Source: a virus
IMG/VR virus record: IMGVR_UViG_3300046820_000151
Location: 1 to 24,383 of that record
DNA: 24,383 nt
Strand: one strand, 5' to 3'
Under the pieces are notes generated by a model. That model did not search any database. It was given only the letters and a program-made list of their open reading frames with translations, and was not told the origin of the DNA. The position numbers and the translations under genes are program-made. Of the stretch, positions 15,501 through 23,117 are shown piece by piece (positions within the stretch are counted from its first letter, which is position 1; the number at the start of each line of letters is the position of its first letter).

Positions 15501-16730
15501 GCTCGTCTGATGCCTAAGTATGGAGCAGTGCTGGGTGCTGGTAATGATCTAAATAAGGTCAAAGAAGCTCTACTGCAACACGGTATTGACTTCGATACTA
15601 CCCCCAATGCTATGTCCATCTTTAAGGGACTGCAGGCTGAGTATTCAGGTCGTCTTGCCTTTAGCTCACTACTGACCACTGGTCTCTTTGGTTATGCCTT
15701 GAGCGGTAAGGTTCGTGGTAATGGACCTCCGAATAAGTCAGAACGTCAGAAGCTACAGAATAACTTTAACTGGAACCCTAAGACCATTAACATTGGTGGT
15801 AAGTGGGTTAGTTATGCAGGGTATGAGCCACTAGATACTGTCCTAACAACGATGGCTGATCTGGCTTACTACGCTACTGATATTGGATCTCCTCTTGTTG
15901 AAGACTATCAGACAAAGATTGCCTGGACCTTAGCTGCTACCTTTGTTAATAAGACATTTGTACAAGGACTTGATCCTCTCCTTGCCATCATTGATGGTGA
16001 TGAGTCACGTCTAACTAGGTTCCTTGCTAATGAGGCACGAGCTGCTATTCCTTGGTCTGGTGCTATGGGTGTCGCTGCTAATGCTATTAGCTCCACACAG
16101 AAGGACGTGTATAACGACCTGATGGGTTATGTAGCTAATCGACTGCCTGGACTTAATACCACATTACCTGATCAAATTGATATCTTCACTGGTAAGCCTA
16201 TCAACGACATTGATAACCATGTACTTCGTGCATTGAATGCAGTTAACCCTGTGAAGATCAGCGAAGGTACAGAGCCTTGGAGGCAGTGGCTAATCAATAC
16301 AGGTTGGGATGGTATTCAACAGATCCGTAAGGACTCTACTGGTAACCACGAGTACACCTCTACTGAACGTGAAGTACTCTACAAATACATCGGTGAACAA
16401 CAGATCTGGAAAGAGTATGACCGTCTATCTAAGAACAAAAAGTACAACGATCAACTAGATCGTATCCGTGCAATGCGGGTAGAAGGTTACGACTCTAAAG
16501 AGATTAAGGCTGCATCTTCTGAAGTCTATGGTGTTTTAGATGACATCATTAAGAATGCTCAGAAAGTGGCTGAACAACGTCTACAGTCTGAGAATGAACC
16601 TATGTGGCGTTCTATTCAGGAAAGTATCCGCAGTAAGGATATGATGAAACAGGGACGTATAGACGATGCTCGTAGGTCTGCAGATCGTCGTAGACAAGCA
16701 ATTGAAGAACTTACCCAAATGTACAAGTAA
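12528..16730 (+). CDS. Large internal virion protein (T7 gp16-like)
   Basis: The 1400-residue product is similar in length to T7 gp16 (about 1318) and follows the gp15-like gene. The N-terminus is hydrophilic and Pro/Thr-rich. A Gly/Ala-rich hydrophobic segment occurs near residues 165-205 (LPSLAVGRATGGIATGG, then AGVLGINLAGDVAINMVS), which may reach the membrane. Most of the rest is helical, with repeated short phrases and a basic helical end (DDARRSADRRRQAIEELT). I see no lytic transglycosylase motif at the N-terminus, unlike T7 gp16; the muralytic domain is in the preceding protein instead. Expected role: with the two preceding proteins, form the periplasmic tunnel and motor for DNA entry. 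Call based on size, order and composition. Confidence 0.83.
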   Translation: MTQPIFISDEEKQALEEAAKQYQAENAAVKTTAPTPETTFKTPTAEENKKAGNVQPVKSPAQQGIAQLTGNKPSQPKPDPNKPLNPGSGFMYGSGDPNANLAEDLNTYAQNTMEGIGTLGMSLIDFGMDAIGRIPGAERIDDGWDEKTKFQNPVFRKVRELASIVLPSLAVGRATGGIATGGSVAKAAGVLGINLAGDVAINMVSDQSTGETLANMVKGAAPWMPVPDALVVKPTDSPEERRYKNMYESAGLSVIGDVIGFASSGGRAIMDWFQPNDDVAKTYKATEAVVNMDSATAARVSELQTQRAAVDAQGTALSQVVPTTPEEAFLQNSNLDELRKTAKGLQDESVELTSEYLSKGSSRVTENPFESFVERQQISRELQIDEVGKSRLMDDPLGVDTDPFITPHMFPEGSSAALSIEPGAVARNAGDVAAIKLGGSTGTPVPLLSERAYYDISQGNARTRDIVAEMAEAHRAAGNFDAIIDGFRYTKAQMSDGAWKVYTDIMQLGDVKKIQDYFLDGKDVKTLLDGRKVKYLNDVQAEGVGYAMRDLVQKYIGKDVTEQSARVMDTLGREISDIADGFKALPETADAVRVNEMIGDRLAFLMEEYGLNKYIAGWSLKAQDRWKMMFQKGTDKEATVKQLMSQFDLKRVELGKRAEAYKQMLQTAQKEHPEAMQALIDAFALSNGDVDTIAKLMNWAAKQMNPLGLVKSMTDEGGLNAFAQGAWAVRYGNVLGGLSAARAIVGNGVNLLLRPINSYLGTGIQMMLGNQGLDDLKRVHYSYTSVWATNNRALGDAWNHFKRLHTEGKWGDDLHLRPHTLARADLETGDRSVIEVLDQMVPTWEKEGNIGRLWQYKGVKLLHQIGNWNMLKYGTNALQSADMLVRTNVATQMARFRAYDEVMSLGYKGQELADQLANAEKLAYGEMFDSAGNITDTALQHASGEIALQLDDATANFVNIATAKLPFLKPFFMFPKTGMNGVKLAMSYTPIARLMPKYGAVLGAGNDLNKVKEALLQHGIDFDTTPNAMSIFKGLQAEYSGRLAFSSLLTTGLFGYALSGKVRGNGPPNKSERQKLQNNFNWNPKTINIGGKWVSYAGYEPLDTVLTTMADLAYYATDIGSPLVEDYQTKIAWTLAATFVNKTFVQGLDPLLAIIDGDESRLTRFLANEARAAIPWSGAMGVAANAISSTQKDVYNDLMGYVANRLPGLNTTLPDQIDIFTGKPINDIDNHVLRALNAVNPVKISEGTEPWRQWLINTGWDGIQQIRKDSTGNHEYTSTEREVLYKYIGEQQIWKEYDRLSKNKKYNDQLDRIRAMRVEGYDSKEIKAASSEVYGVLDDIIKNAQKVAEQRLQSENEPMWRSIQESIRSKDMMKQGRIDDARRSADRRRQAIEELTQMYK

Positions 16731-19021
16731 TGGCAACCAATGCGTGTGCTAACGTAGAAATTCGCTACAAGGGGGATGGCTCAACGAAGCTGTTCCCATT
16801 TCCATTTACATATATTAGACCCGAAGATATCTATGTATCTCTCTGGGATAACACAACTAAAGAGTACGTACAGTTAGCAAGCACTGAATGGTCGTTTGCC
16901 AACGCTACAACAATTGAATTCAAGACAGCTCCTGTTAATCCTCCGGTACCATTACCTGGGGATCCACAGGTCTTTAACGTTAAGATCAGCCGCTCTACTA
17001 AAGTTGATCGGATGTTGGCTCAGTTCTATCCTGGGTCTGCTATCCGAGCAGAGGATCTTAATGATGACTTTGAACAACTACGCCTTGCTATTGAAGAGCA
17101 ACGGTGTCAGCTATTCGGAGATATCATTGAACTCCTTGATAATAAGTACTGGAATAAGATTTCCTTTGGTACTGGTGGTAGTACAATGGTTGAACAGAAC
17201 CAAATCAATGGTGACTGGCAACGCAACCTAAACGATAAGTTTATTGCTACCACTGATGCTATTGCTGAGAGGTATGATCCAGAAGTAACTGATACCCTAC
17301 CTACGCCTACAGCTGGTGATATCAACGGTAAGACGTGGTACGACACAGAGGAGATCGTTGAACGGTATTGGGATGACACCCTAGAGAACTGGATTACTGT
17401 TGCTAACACTGGTCCTGTTGGACCTAAAGGTGATGTAGGTAATGCAGCTCGTGTATGGTTTGGAACCTCATCTCCCACCGACTTTACTACTTATCCATTA
17501 TGGCTTGACACCCGTACTGGTATTCTATATGCCTATTACAATGATGGTGATAGCACTCAATGGATTAGCACCAGTAAGGCAGGCCCACAAGGCTTGAAGG
17601 GTGATAAGGGAGACAAGGGTGATACAGGCTTACAAGGTCTACAAGGTATCCAAGGCTTTGTTGGTCCTCAAGGTCCTGCAGGTCTAACTGGTCCCCAAGG
17701 TATACAAGGTGATAAGGGGGACAAAGGGGACAAAGGGGATACTGGAGATATGGGTCCTCAAGGTCTTCAAGGTATCCAAGGCCCAATCGGTCTTCAAGGT
17801 ATCCAAGGTCTCAAAGGTGATAAGGGGGATACTGGATCTCAAGGTATCCAAGGTCCTAAGGGTGATAAGGGTGACCAAGGTATTCAAGGCATCCAGGGCA
17901 TTAAAGGGGACCAAGGCATCCAAGGTGTTGTCGGTCCAGTTGGTCCTAAAGGTGATACTGGTCTTACTGGACCGCAGGGTATCCAAGGTATCCAAGGTCC
18001 TAAAGGAGATAAAGGTGACCAAGGGGAGAAGGGTGCTACAGGTGATGGTGTGACCATTAAGGGCACTGTGGCTACTGCGGCTGACCTTCCTGCTGGTGCT
18101 GGTGTTGGTGATATGTACATCACTAACAATGACGGCAAAGGTCACATCTCTAATGGTGCCGGTGTTTGGACTGAAGTTGGACAGATCCGTGGTCCTCAAG
18201 GTCTCAAGGGGGATAAGGGTGATCAAGGCATTCAAGGTCTGACTGGTCCTCAAGGTCCTGCAGGTCCTGCTGGTGCTGACTCCACAGTTGCTGGTCCTCA
18301 AGGTCCCAAAGGTGACACTGGTCTTCAAGGCCCACAAGGCGTTAAAGGTGATACTGGAGCTACGGGTCCTCAAGGTCCTCAAGGGACTCAGGGTCTGAAG
18401 GGTGATAAAGGTGACACTGGCCCTCAAGGTCCTGCTGGATTAGACGGTGCTCAGGGTCCTGCTGGAGCTACTGGTCCTCAAGGCTTGAAGGGAGATACTG
18501 GCGCTACTGGTCCTGCTGGTCCTACAGGTCCTCAAGGTCCTGCAGGTACGAATGGAACCAACGGTGCTGATGGTGCTGCAGCCACGATTGCTGTAGGTAC
18601 TGTCACTGCTGTTGCAGCTGGTGGTACTCCTACGGTTACCAATGCTGGTAGTGCTAATGCTGCTGTCTTTAACTTTGGCCTTGTAACTGGTGCTACTGGT
18701 GCCCAAGGACCACAAGGGATACAAGGTCCTAAAGGTGATCCCCAGACTAAGGCATCTACTGTTGACGTATCTACAGGAACTGATGATGTTAAATACATCA
18801 CATCTAAAGCTTTGTTTGATGCTGATAGGTACATCAGGAACTACGAAGATGATGCAACGACAGGTACCCTTACCTTGAATGCGTCTACCAATAATAGCTT
18901 CCAATTCCCTAAAGCTAGGGGTACCAATAACCAGTGTCTTGTTACTCGTGGTGATGGTACTACCTATTGGGGTGCTATCTACTTGCCGCTCGATATCTCA
19001 ACCCTTACTGCGTTACCATAA
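16730..19021 (+). CDS. Tail fibre protein with T7-type N-terminus and collagen-like shaft
   Basis: Residues 1-130 match the T7 gp17 N-terminal (tail-attachment) domain: VEIRYKGDGSTKLFPFPFTY, IYVSLWDNTTKEY and FYPGSAIRAEDLNDDFEQL. After a linker with a small module (about 233-283; VWFGTSSPTDF) come about 90 Gly-x-y triplets in two blocks (residues 285-439 and 488-616), plus a short third block near 653-671. They are rich in GDKGDKGDT, GIQGIQ and GPQGPA and split by a globular insert (about 440-487; GTVATAADLPAGAGVGDMY). These should form a trimeric collagen-type triple helix, with proline-poor Gln/Lys/Asp triplets. The C-terminus ends YLPLDISTLTALP, a tag shared with the next gene, and lacks an obvious receptor-binding tip. 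The tip may be supplied by downstream genes. The stop overlaps the next ATG (TAATG). Confidence 0.92.
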   Translation: MATNACANVEIRYKGDGSTKLFPFPFTYIRPEDIYVSLWDNTTKEYVQLASTEWSFANATTIEFKTAPVNPPVPLPGDPQVFNVKISRSTKVDRMLAQFYPGSAIRAEDLNDDFEQLRLAIEEQRCQLFGDIIELLDNKYWNKISFGTGGSTMVEQNQINGDWQRNLNDKFIATTDAIAERYDPEVTDTLPTPTAGDINGKTWYDTEEIVERYWDDTLENWITVANTGPVGPKGDVGNAARVWFGTSSPTDFTTYPLWLDTRTGILYAYYNDGDSTQWISTSKAGPQGLKGDKGDKGDTGLQGLQGIQGFVGPQGPAGLTGPQGIQGDKGDKGDKGDTGDMGPQGLQGIQGPIGLQGIQGLKGDKGDTGSQGIQGPKGDKGDQGIQGIQGIKGDQGIQGVVGPVGPKGDTGLTGPQGIQGIQGPKGDKGDQGEKGATGDGVTIKGTVATAADLPAGAGVGDMYITNNDGKGHISNGAGVWTEVGQIRGPQGLKGDKGDQGIQGLTGPQGPAGPAGADSTVAGPQGPKGDTGLQGPQGVKGDTGATGPQGPQGTQGLKGDKGDTGPQGPAGLDGAQGPAGATGPQGLKGDTGATGPAGPTGPQGPAGTNGTNGADGAAATIAVGTVTAVAAGGTPTVTNAGSANAAVFNFGLVTGATGAQGPQGIQGPKGDPQTKASTVDVSTGTDDVKYITSKALFDADRYIRNYEDDATTGTLTLNASTNNSFQFPKARGTNNQCLVTRGDGTTYWGAIYLPLDISTLTALP
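17582..18577 (+). repeat. Degenerate 9-bp direct repeats encoding collagen Gly-x-y triplets
   Basis: Units such as GGTCCTCAAGGT, GGTATCCAAGGT and GGTGATAAGGG recur many times in two arrays (17582-18046 and 18191-18577), interrupted by about 145 bp that encode a globular module. Near-identical units should make this tract prone to expansion and contraction by recombination. Confidence 0.95.
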
Positions 19022-19341
19022 TGGCACTTAACTTCCCTAACTCTCCAAACGATGGGGACTTGTTTCGGGACCCTACTGGTACTCAATGGGTCTATGAGCT
19101 AAATAGTGATAGCTGGACTTCAATCGGTGCAGCCATTCCTGCTGGCTCTCAAGTCTGGTACCGAGGAGCTAACTTCCTTACCCCCATCTTTGCAGGAGAT
19201 AAGGTCAACCCTATTGCTCTTAACTTTGCGTCAAACGCTGATACTCTAACTGGTACCAGTACAACGTCTATTGTTACACCAGCAGGGGCTAAGGCTACTT
19301 ATCTCCCTCTTGATATCACGTCCCTTACTGACCTACCTTAA
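19021..19341 (+). CDS. Small tail-fibre-associated protein, modular
   Basis: The 106-residue product starts at the ATG overlapping the previous stop (TAATG). The N-terminal motif FPNSPNDGDLFRDPTGTQWV, then Y...DSW, is the short FP-x-x-P-x-DG module seen at the start of many cyanophage fibre proteins, including the large fibre at 20631 here. The C-terminus reads IVTPAGAKATYLPLDITSL and ends TDLP. This tail is nearly the same as the end of the fibre upstream (YLPLDISTLTALP) and similar to the end of the next gene (YIAKNVATLPLLP). It is probably one link in a chain of fibre parts. It could also be an evolutionary fragment of a once longer fibre gene. Confidence 0.75.
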   Translation: MALNFPNSPNDGDLFRDPTGTQWVYELNSDSWTSIGAAIPAGSQVWYRGANFLTPIFAGDKVNPIALNFASNADTLTGTSTTSIVTPAGAKATYLPLDITSLTDLP

Positions 19342-19343
19342 CC

Positions 19344-19556
19344 ATGAGTACATTACAAAATACTGATGTCTTTCCTGTAGCACGTGGTACTACAACCTAT
19401 AAGGTCACATACAGTGACATGAAGGCTGGTACTACTCAAATTGCTACTGCTGCTGAAGTTGTTGCAGGAACCATTAACACCAAAGCCGTTTCACCTAAAG
19501 GCGTGAAAGATAACTACATCGCTAAGAATGTAGCCACACTTCCTCTACTGCCATGA
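19344..19556 (+). CDS. Small tail-fibre-associated protein with TD-x-x-x-V-x-R module
   Basis: The 70-residue product begins STLQNTDVFPVARGTTTYKV, a copy of the module that occurs twice in the next gene (STLQDTDLLLVNRAGIDYRC). It ends with VSPKGVKDNYIAKNVATLPL and a final LP, a version of the C-terminal tag of the two preceding genes. It starts 2 bp after the preceding stop and overlaps the next gene by 4 bp (ATGA). No signal or membrane segment. It is likely a structural connector protein in the adhesion apparatus; the function is inferred from repeats and position. Confidence 0.7.
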   Translation: MSTLQNTDVFPVARGTTTYKVTYSDMKAGTTQIATAAEVVAGTINTKAVSPKGVKDNYIAKNVATLPLLP

Positions 19557-20107
19557 GTACAGCATTGGAAACAGATACAATCCTTGTTAATCGTGCAGGG
19601 GTTGATCGCAGAACAACACTTAATAACATGAGCACACTTCAAGACACGGATTTATTGCTGGTCAACCGTGCTGGCATTGATTATCGCTGCACTGCGGCTG
19701 ACGTAAAAGCAGCCGTAGGTGGTGGTGGTGGCCCTGGCGGTAAACTAATCTTTCCGGCAAGTGTAGATGCTGCTACTGGCGGAGCGGACTTGGCCCAATG
19801 GAGAGCTGCTTATGCAGCCAAACCAGATATAGGCAGGATGAGTAGATGGCTTGGCGTTGGCGAGACCATTAGTGTCACGTTTAATCAACCTGTAATTGGT
19901 TTTCTGATGACGGGAGGATCTTCAGGGAAGTGGGCGATATCCCTTCAAAACTTAGATGATCCTACAAATTATTTTTACTTGGATCACGAAGGATCAGGCA
20001 CTGCTAGATACTATCCCAATGGCTATACTGCGACTCGCCTTAAAATAGGGAACGCAGCCAGTGCCTACATCGGTCAAATTACCACACTTTGCGGAATTGC
20101 AGCATGA
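19553..20107 (+). CDS. Small tail-fibre-associated protein with duplicated N-terminal module and distinct C-terminal domain
   Basis: Of 184 residues, the first 57 hold two tandem modules (STALETDTILVNRAGVDRRT and STLQDTDLLLVNRAGIDYRC). A Gly-rich hinge (VGGGGGPGGK, about residues 57-66) follows, then about 115 residues that look like a beta-rich domain (ETISVTFNQPVIGFLMTGG, WAISLQNLDDPTNYFYLDHE, TRLKIGNAASAYIGQ). The C-terminal domain's codon choices look less biased than its neighbours (more ATA, AGG, GGA), suggesting separate acquisition. I do not recognise the domain; a ligand-binding tip is a fair guess. It overlaps neighbours by 4 bp on both sides (ATGA). Confidence 0.72.
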   Translation: MSTALETDTILVNRAGVDRRTTLNNMSTLQDTDLLLVNRAGIDYRCTAADVKAAVGGGGGPGGKLIFPASVDAATGGADLAQWRAAYAAKPDIGRMSRWLGVGETISVTFNQPVIGFLMTGGSSGKWAISLQNLDDPTNYFYLDHEGSGTARYYPNGYTATRLKIGNAASAYIGQITTLCGIAA

Positions 20108-20604
20108 CCTTCTCAATTCAATCCGTTCGCTTTGCTGAAGCGACAGACGCCATTATCTCCGCTAGTTGGCGTTATACAACTGACAAAGGTTTTCTTCATT
20201 CTGAACACGTCTTTCAACTGCCTGTTGGTTCTGTGCCTTCCAGTGCTGTTACCGAAGCGGTGCTGATCAGCTGGCTAAAGCAGCAACTGCCTGAAACTGA
20301 GGAGCAGATGGCTGCCTCTATTGCCGCTGAGCGTGTCAGACAAGATGAGGCAGCCTCTATTATTGAAGCCCCTATTCAACCTGGGGAAAACGTAAGACTT
20401 GCTGTAAGTAAATTCAAGCAAGTTCAGGCTGAGCGTCTTGCTAACCAAAGAAAGGCACAAACTGCAACACCATGGGACGCTAATACCACATACAAGTTGG
20501 GCGATGTTGTCACGCACAACGGTGGTGTCTTTGAGAAGATTGACGAGCACGACCATTCAGAACCGGATGACGTGCCTGGCGGTTGGAAACGGCTTTGGTG
20601 GTGA
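20104..20604 (+). CDS. Fibre-associated protein with C-terminal carbohydrate-binding-like module
   Basis: The 166-residue protein has three parts. The N-terminal beta-like domain reads SIQSVRFAEATDAIISASWR. A helical, Gln/Ala/Glu-rich middle follows (about residues 60-115; TEEQMAASIAAERVRQDEAA). The C-terminal module is WDANTTYKLGDVVTHNGGVF, then EPDDVPGGWKRLWW (about 122-166). The last part looks like a CBM5/12 (chitin-binding type) module: an aromatic-x-x-Y-x-x-GD-V pattern ending in a conserved Trp. Two more such modules occur in the next gene. The ATG at 20104 overlaps the previous stop as ATGA and is preferred over an upstream TTG. Glycan binding is inferred from fold-level similarity only. 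Confidence 0.7.
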   Translation: MTFSIQSVRFAEATDAIISASWRYTTDKGFLHSEHVFQLPVGSVPSSAVTEAVLISWLKQQLPETEEQMAASIAAERVRQDEAASIIEAPIQPGENVRLAVSKFKQVQAERLANQRKAQTATPWDANTTYKLGDVVTHNGGVFEKIDEHDHSEPDDVPGGWKRLWW

Positions 20605-20630
20605 CAACTCAACTAAACAAAGTATAAACT

Positions 20631-23117
20631 ATGGCATTTCCATTTCCCGTTAATCCGGTAGATGGTCAGCAAGTAACTTATACCAACAGCAAAGGTCGTC
20701 TAATGGTGGCGACCTACTATGCTGCTAAGAATGAGTGGGAGGTGACTACTGCGTTACCTCCTTCCCATCATGTTGGTTCTACTCCTTCCTTTGATGTACT
20801 TCCTGGGGCTGATCAATCGTCAGTCGTTTGGGATCAAACCTTAGGTAAGTGGGTGGCTAAACGGCTGACCTATAAAACTCAAGATCTTACTGATGTTGCG
20901 AACATTGTTCCAACTAACAATCAAATACTTAAATGGAATGATGCTGCCAAGCAATACCAGCCTGCTAGTCAAACAGGACTAGATGTTTGGGAGTCTACAG
21001 CTGATCAAGTCGCTGTACGTCCTGGGGCTACTCCTGCCGATAAGATGGCAGAACGATACCTTGCTTTAAATCCTGGTGGTACACCAATTGAAGGTGAGGT
21101 TATCCTTGTTACTGAAACAGCTAATGCTGCTAATAACATCTATGCTGGTTCGTGGTTCTATAACGGCACTCAGTGGGTCCTAGGGGCCTCTGGAGGTAGT
21201 GCTGGGGTACCACGTCCTACGATCAACTACAGGGCTGCTGGAGCCGATCCTCAAGCGGCTGGTGTACTGACTGGTGACCTTGATATTGTCACTGAAGTCT
21301 CCAACAAACAGATCAACATTTACAACGGTACCATCTATGAATCCGTCCTACGTGAGACGGATATTAAGGGTTGGATTGCCGCAGGTAGTCTTTTCCAAGG
21401 TGCTGTTGATTCTGTAGCTGGTCTTGGTACTAACCTTCCTGCACCTGATGTAACCAACAAAGGGTTCTATTGGACATGGACTGGCCCTGCCTCTACTAAT
21501 GTAACCCCCACTGACTTCACTAATGGTGGTGGCTTTACTACTACCCTTCAGGTGGGTGACTGGATCCAAAGTGATGGCGTTAAGTTCATCCACGTTCCTT
21601 CTGACCTGTTGTCTAAGCTACGTTGGGAAGGACTTGGTTCCTTTAAGACATGGGCTGACTCATCTTGGGAAAAGGATAGTCTTGTAGTACGTGGTGGTAA
21701 ATACTACCGTGCTACTGTTGCTATCGTCCCTGGTGATCTTTCTCCTGAAGATGCTGGTAGTAAGTGGGCTAACATAACACCAACCTATCAACTCAGTGAT
21801 CTAACTGATGTTGATGTGTCTGGTAATACCAATCTGGCTAACAACCTCATTGTCTATGATGCCAACAGTGCTCAATATGTAGCAGGTAACCTCAACCTTG
21901 ATGGTCTTAATGATGTACAAGCTGCTACACGTTCTAACGGTCAACAGCTGGCTGATGGTGATATAGTCATTCGTCTTGGTACCCGTTGGGAAGCTGTTGC
22001 CGCTAAGACATTTTCAGAGTCTTATATTGACCTTAGGGACCTGAAGAATGTTAATGTCACTAACCCTACTGATGGTCAAGCACTGTCGTATAACGGTACT
22101 ACGAATGAGTGGCGTAATGTAGATACAGTTAGGGCTTCGGTTGAGTTCCTTTCTGATGTTGGTGATGTAGAAATCAACCAAGCACCAGAGGTTGGTCAAG
22201 GTCTTGCTTGGACTGGTAACAAGTGGGTACCTAAAACCTTTGGTGGTATGGATGAATGGAAGGCAGGTAATACCTACGCTCAGAACTCACTTGTCCTACA
22301 CAAGAAGGCTGTATGGCTAGCTACTAATGAGATCCTGCCTGGTAATGAGCCTGGTGGTAACAACGCTGGTTCTAACCTTTGGAAGAAAGAGACGGGCACC
22401 ACCCTATCTGAGCTGGACGATACTAACATTGGTACCCCTGCTGACGGTAATCTTCTTAGGTTCCATTCTGGTAAATGGCTTAATCATGCCGTAGCTATTA
22501 GGGATCTCTCTGATGCCAACATTGGAAGTGCACCCACTGAAGGTCAAAGCCTTGTCTACAAGAATGGTAAGTGGACTAACACTACACCTACCGTTACTTC
22601 ACAGACTACTGTTGGTGACATCAAACAGTCCATCCTGACTGAGACACAGTTCAAAGCTCAGATGGGTGTTGATGGTGGTGGATGGGTTCTTGCTGATGGT
22701 AGGAACGTTGTAGGATCTACTTACGCTACTCTCACTGGTCAAGTTAATGTTCCTGACCTTCGTGGTGCTTACCTGCGAATGGCAGGTCAAAGTTCTAGGG
22801 ATACAACTTGGAATGGTGGCACGTTGGGTCAGTTCTCTGGTGATCTCACTAAGAGACCTACTACAGCGTTCACTACCGACAGCACAGGTAGTCATACGCA
22901 CACCATTTGGGGTCGCCGGATGTCGCACTACTCCGGCCACGGTTACTCCTCTGTACCGCAGACGTTCAATGAAGGCATCGACGCCGGAGGTGCGGTCAAC
23001 GCCGACGGCCGCTTCATGGACGCTGATGGTAGTCACACCCACTCCATTAATGGTGGTGGTGACGCTGAAACCCGTCCTAAGACCTACTCCGTTAACTACT
23101 ACATCAAGATCAACTGA
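20631..23117 (+). CDS. Large repeat-rich tail fibre / receptor-binding protein with tail-collar tip
   Basis: The 828-residue protein opens with the FPFPVNPVDGQQVTYTNSKG module. At least seven copies of a beta-strand repeat of the type L-x-D-(V/A/T)-(D/N)-(V/I)-x..P-x-DGQ-x-L-x-Y..W-x-N start near 20884, 21797, 21903, 22038, 22147, 22410 and 22504. Two carbohydrate-binding-like modules are inserted (about 21650-21785 and 22252-22395). The C-terminus is a phage tail-collar domain (GGWVLADGRNV, VPDLRGAYLRMAGQ) with two HxH motifs (GSHTHTI and GSHTHSI), a feature of metal-binding T4-type fibre tips, and ends VNYYIKIN. It should be a trimeric distal fibre that binds the cell surface. The segment between the HxH motifs is unusually GC-rich. 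The 26 bp before the ATG hold no gene. Confidence 0.88.
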   Translation: MAFPFPVNPVDGQQVTYTNSKGRLMVATYYAAKNEWEVTTALPPSHHVGSTPSFDVLPGADQSSVVWDQTLGKWVAKRLTYKTQDLTDVANIVPTNNQILKWNDAAKQYQPASQTGLDVWESTADQVAVRPGATPADKMAERYLALNPGGTPIEGEVILVTETANAANNIYAGSWFYNGTQWVLGASGGSAGVPRPTINYRAAGADPQAAGVLTGDLDIVTEVSNKQINIYNGTIYESVLRETDIKGWIAAGSLFQGAVDSVAGLGTNLPAPDVTNKGFYWTWTGPASTNVTPTDFTNGGGFTTTLQVGDWIQSDGVKFIHVPSDLLSKLRWEGLGSFKTWADSSWEKDSLVVRGGKYYRATVAIVPGDLSPEDAGSKWANITPTYQLSDLTDVDVSGNTNLANNLIVYDANSAQYVAGNLNLDGLNDVQAATRSNGQQLADGDIVIRLGTRWEAVAAKTFSESYIDLRDLKNVNVTNPTDGQALSYNGTTNEWRNVDTVRASVEFLSDVGDVEINQAPEVGQGLAWTGNKWVPKTFGGMDEWKAGNTYAQNSLVLHKKAVWLATNEILPGNEPGGNNAGSNLWKKETGTTLSELDDTNIGTPADGNLLRFHSGKWLNHAVAIRDLSDANIGSAPTEGQSLVYKNGKWTNTTPTVTSQTTVGDIKQSILTETQFKAQMGVDGGGWVLADGRNVVGSTYATLTGQVNVPDLRGAYLRMAGQSSRDTTWNGGTLGQFSGDLTKRPTTAFTTDSTGSHTHTIWGRRMSHYSGHGYSSVPQTFNEGIDAGGAVNADGRFMDADGSHTHSINGGGDAETRPKTYSVNYYIKIN

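Noticed and set aside
17684-18427. Reverse-strand and alternate-frame ORFs across the collagen repeats
   Set aside because: They are repetitive products of the 9-bp repeat read in other frames.
17582-18577. CRISPR array
   Set aside because: The repeats are 9-bp codon triplet units in frame with the fibre gene, with no spacer-repeat alternation.
18967-19020. Upstream start for the 106-residue fibre gene
   Set aside because: The upstream stretch is the end of the fibre gene in another frame, and the ATG at 19021 begins the conserved FP-x-x-P motif.
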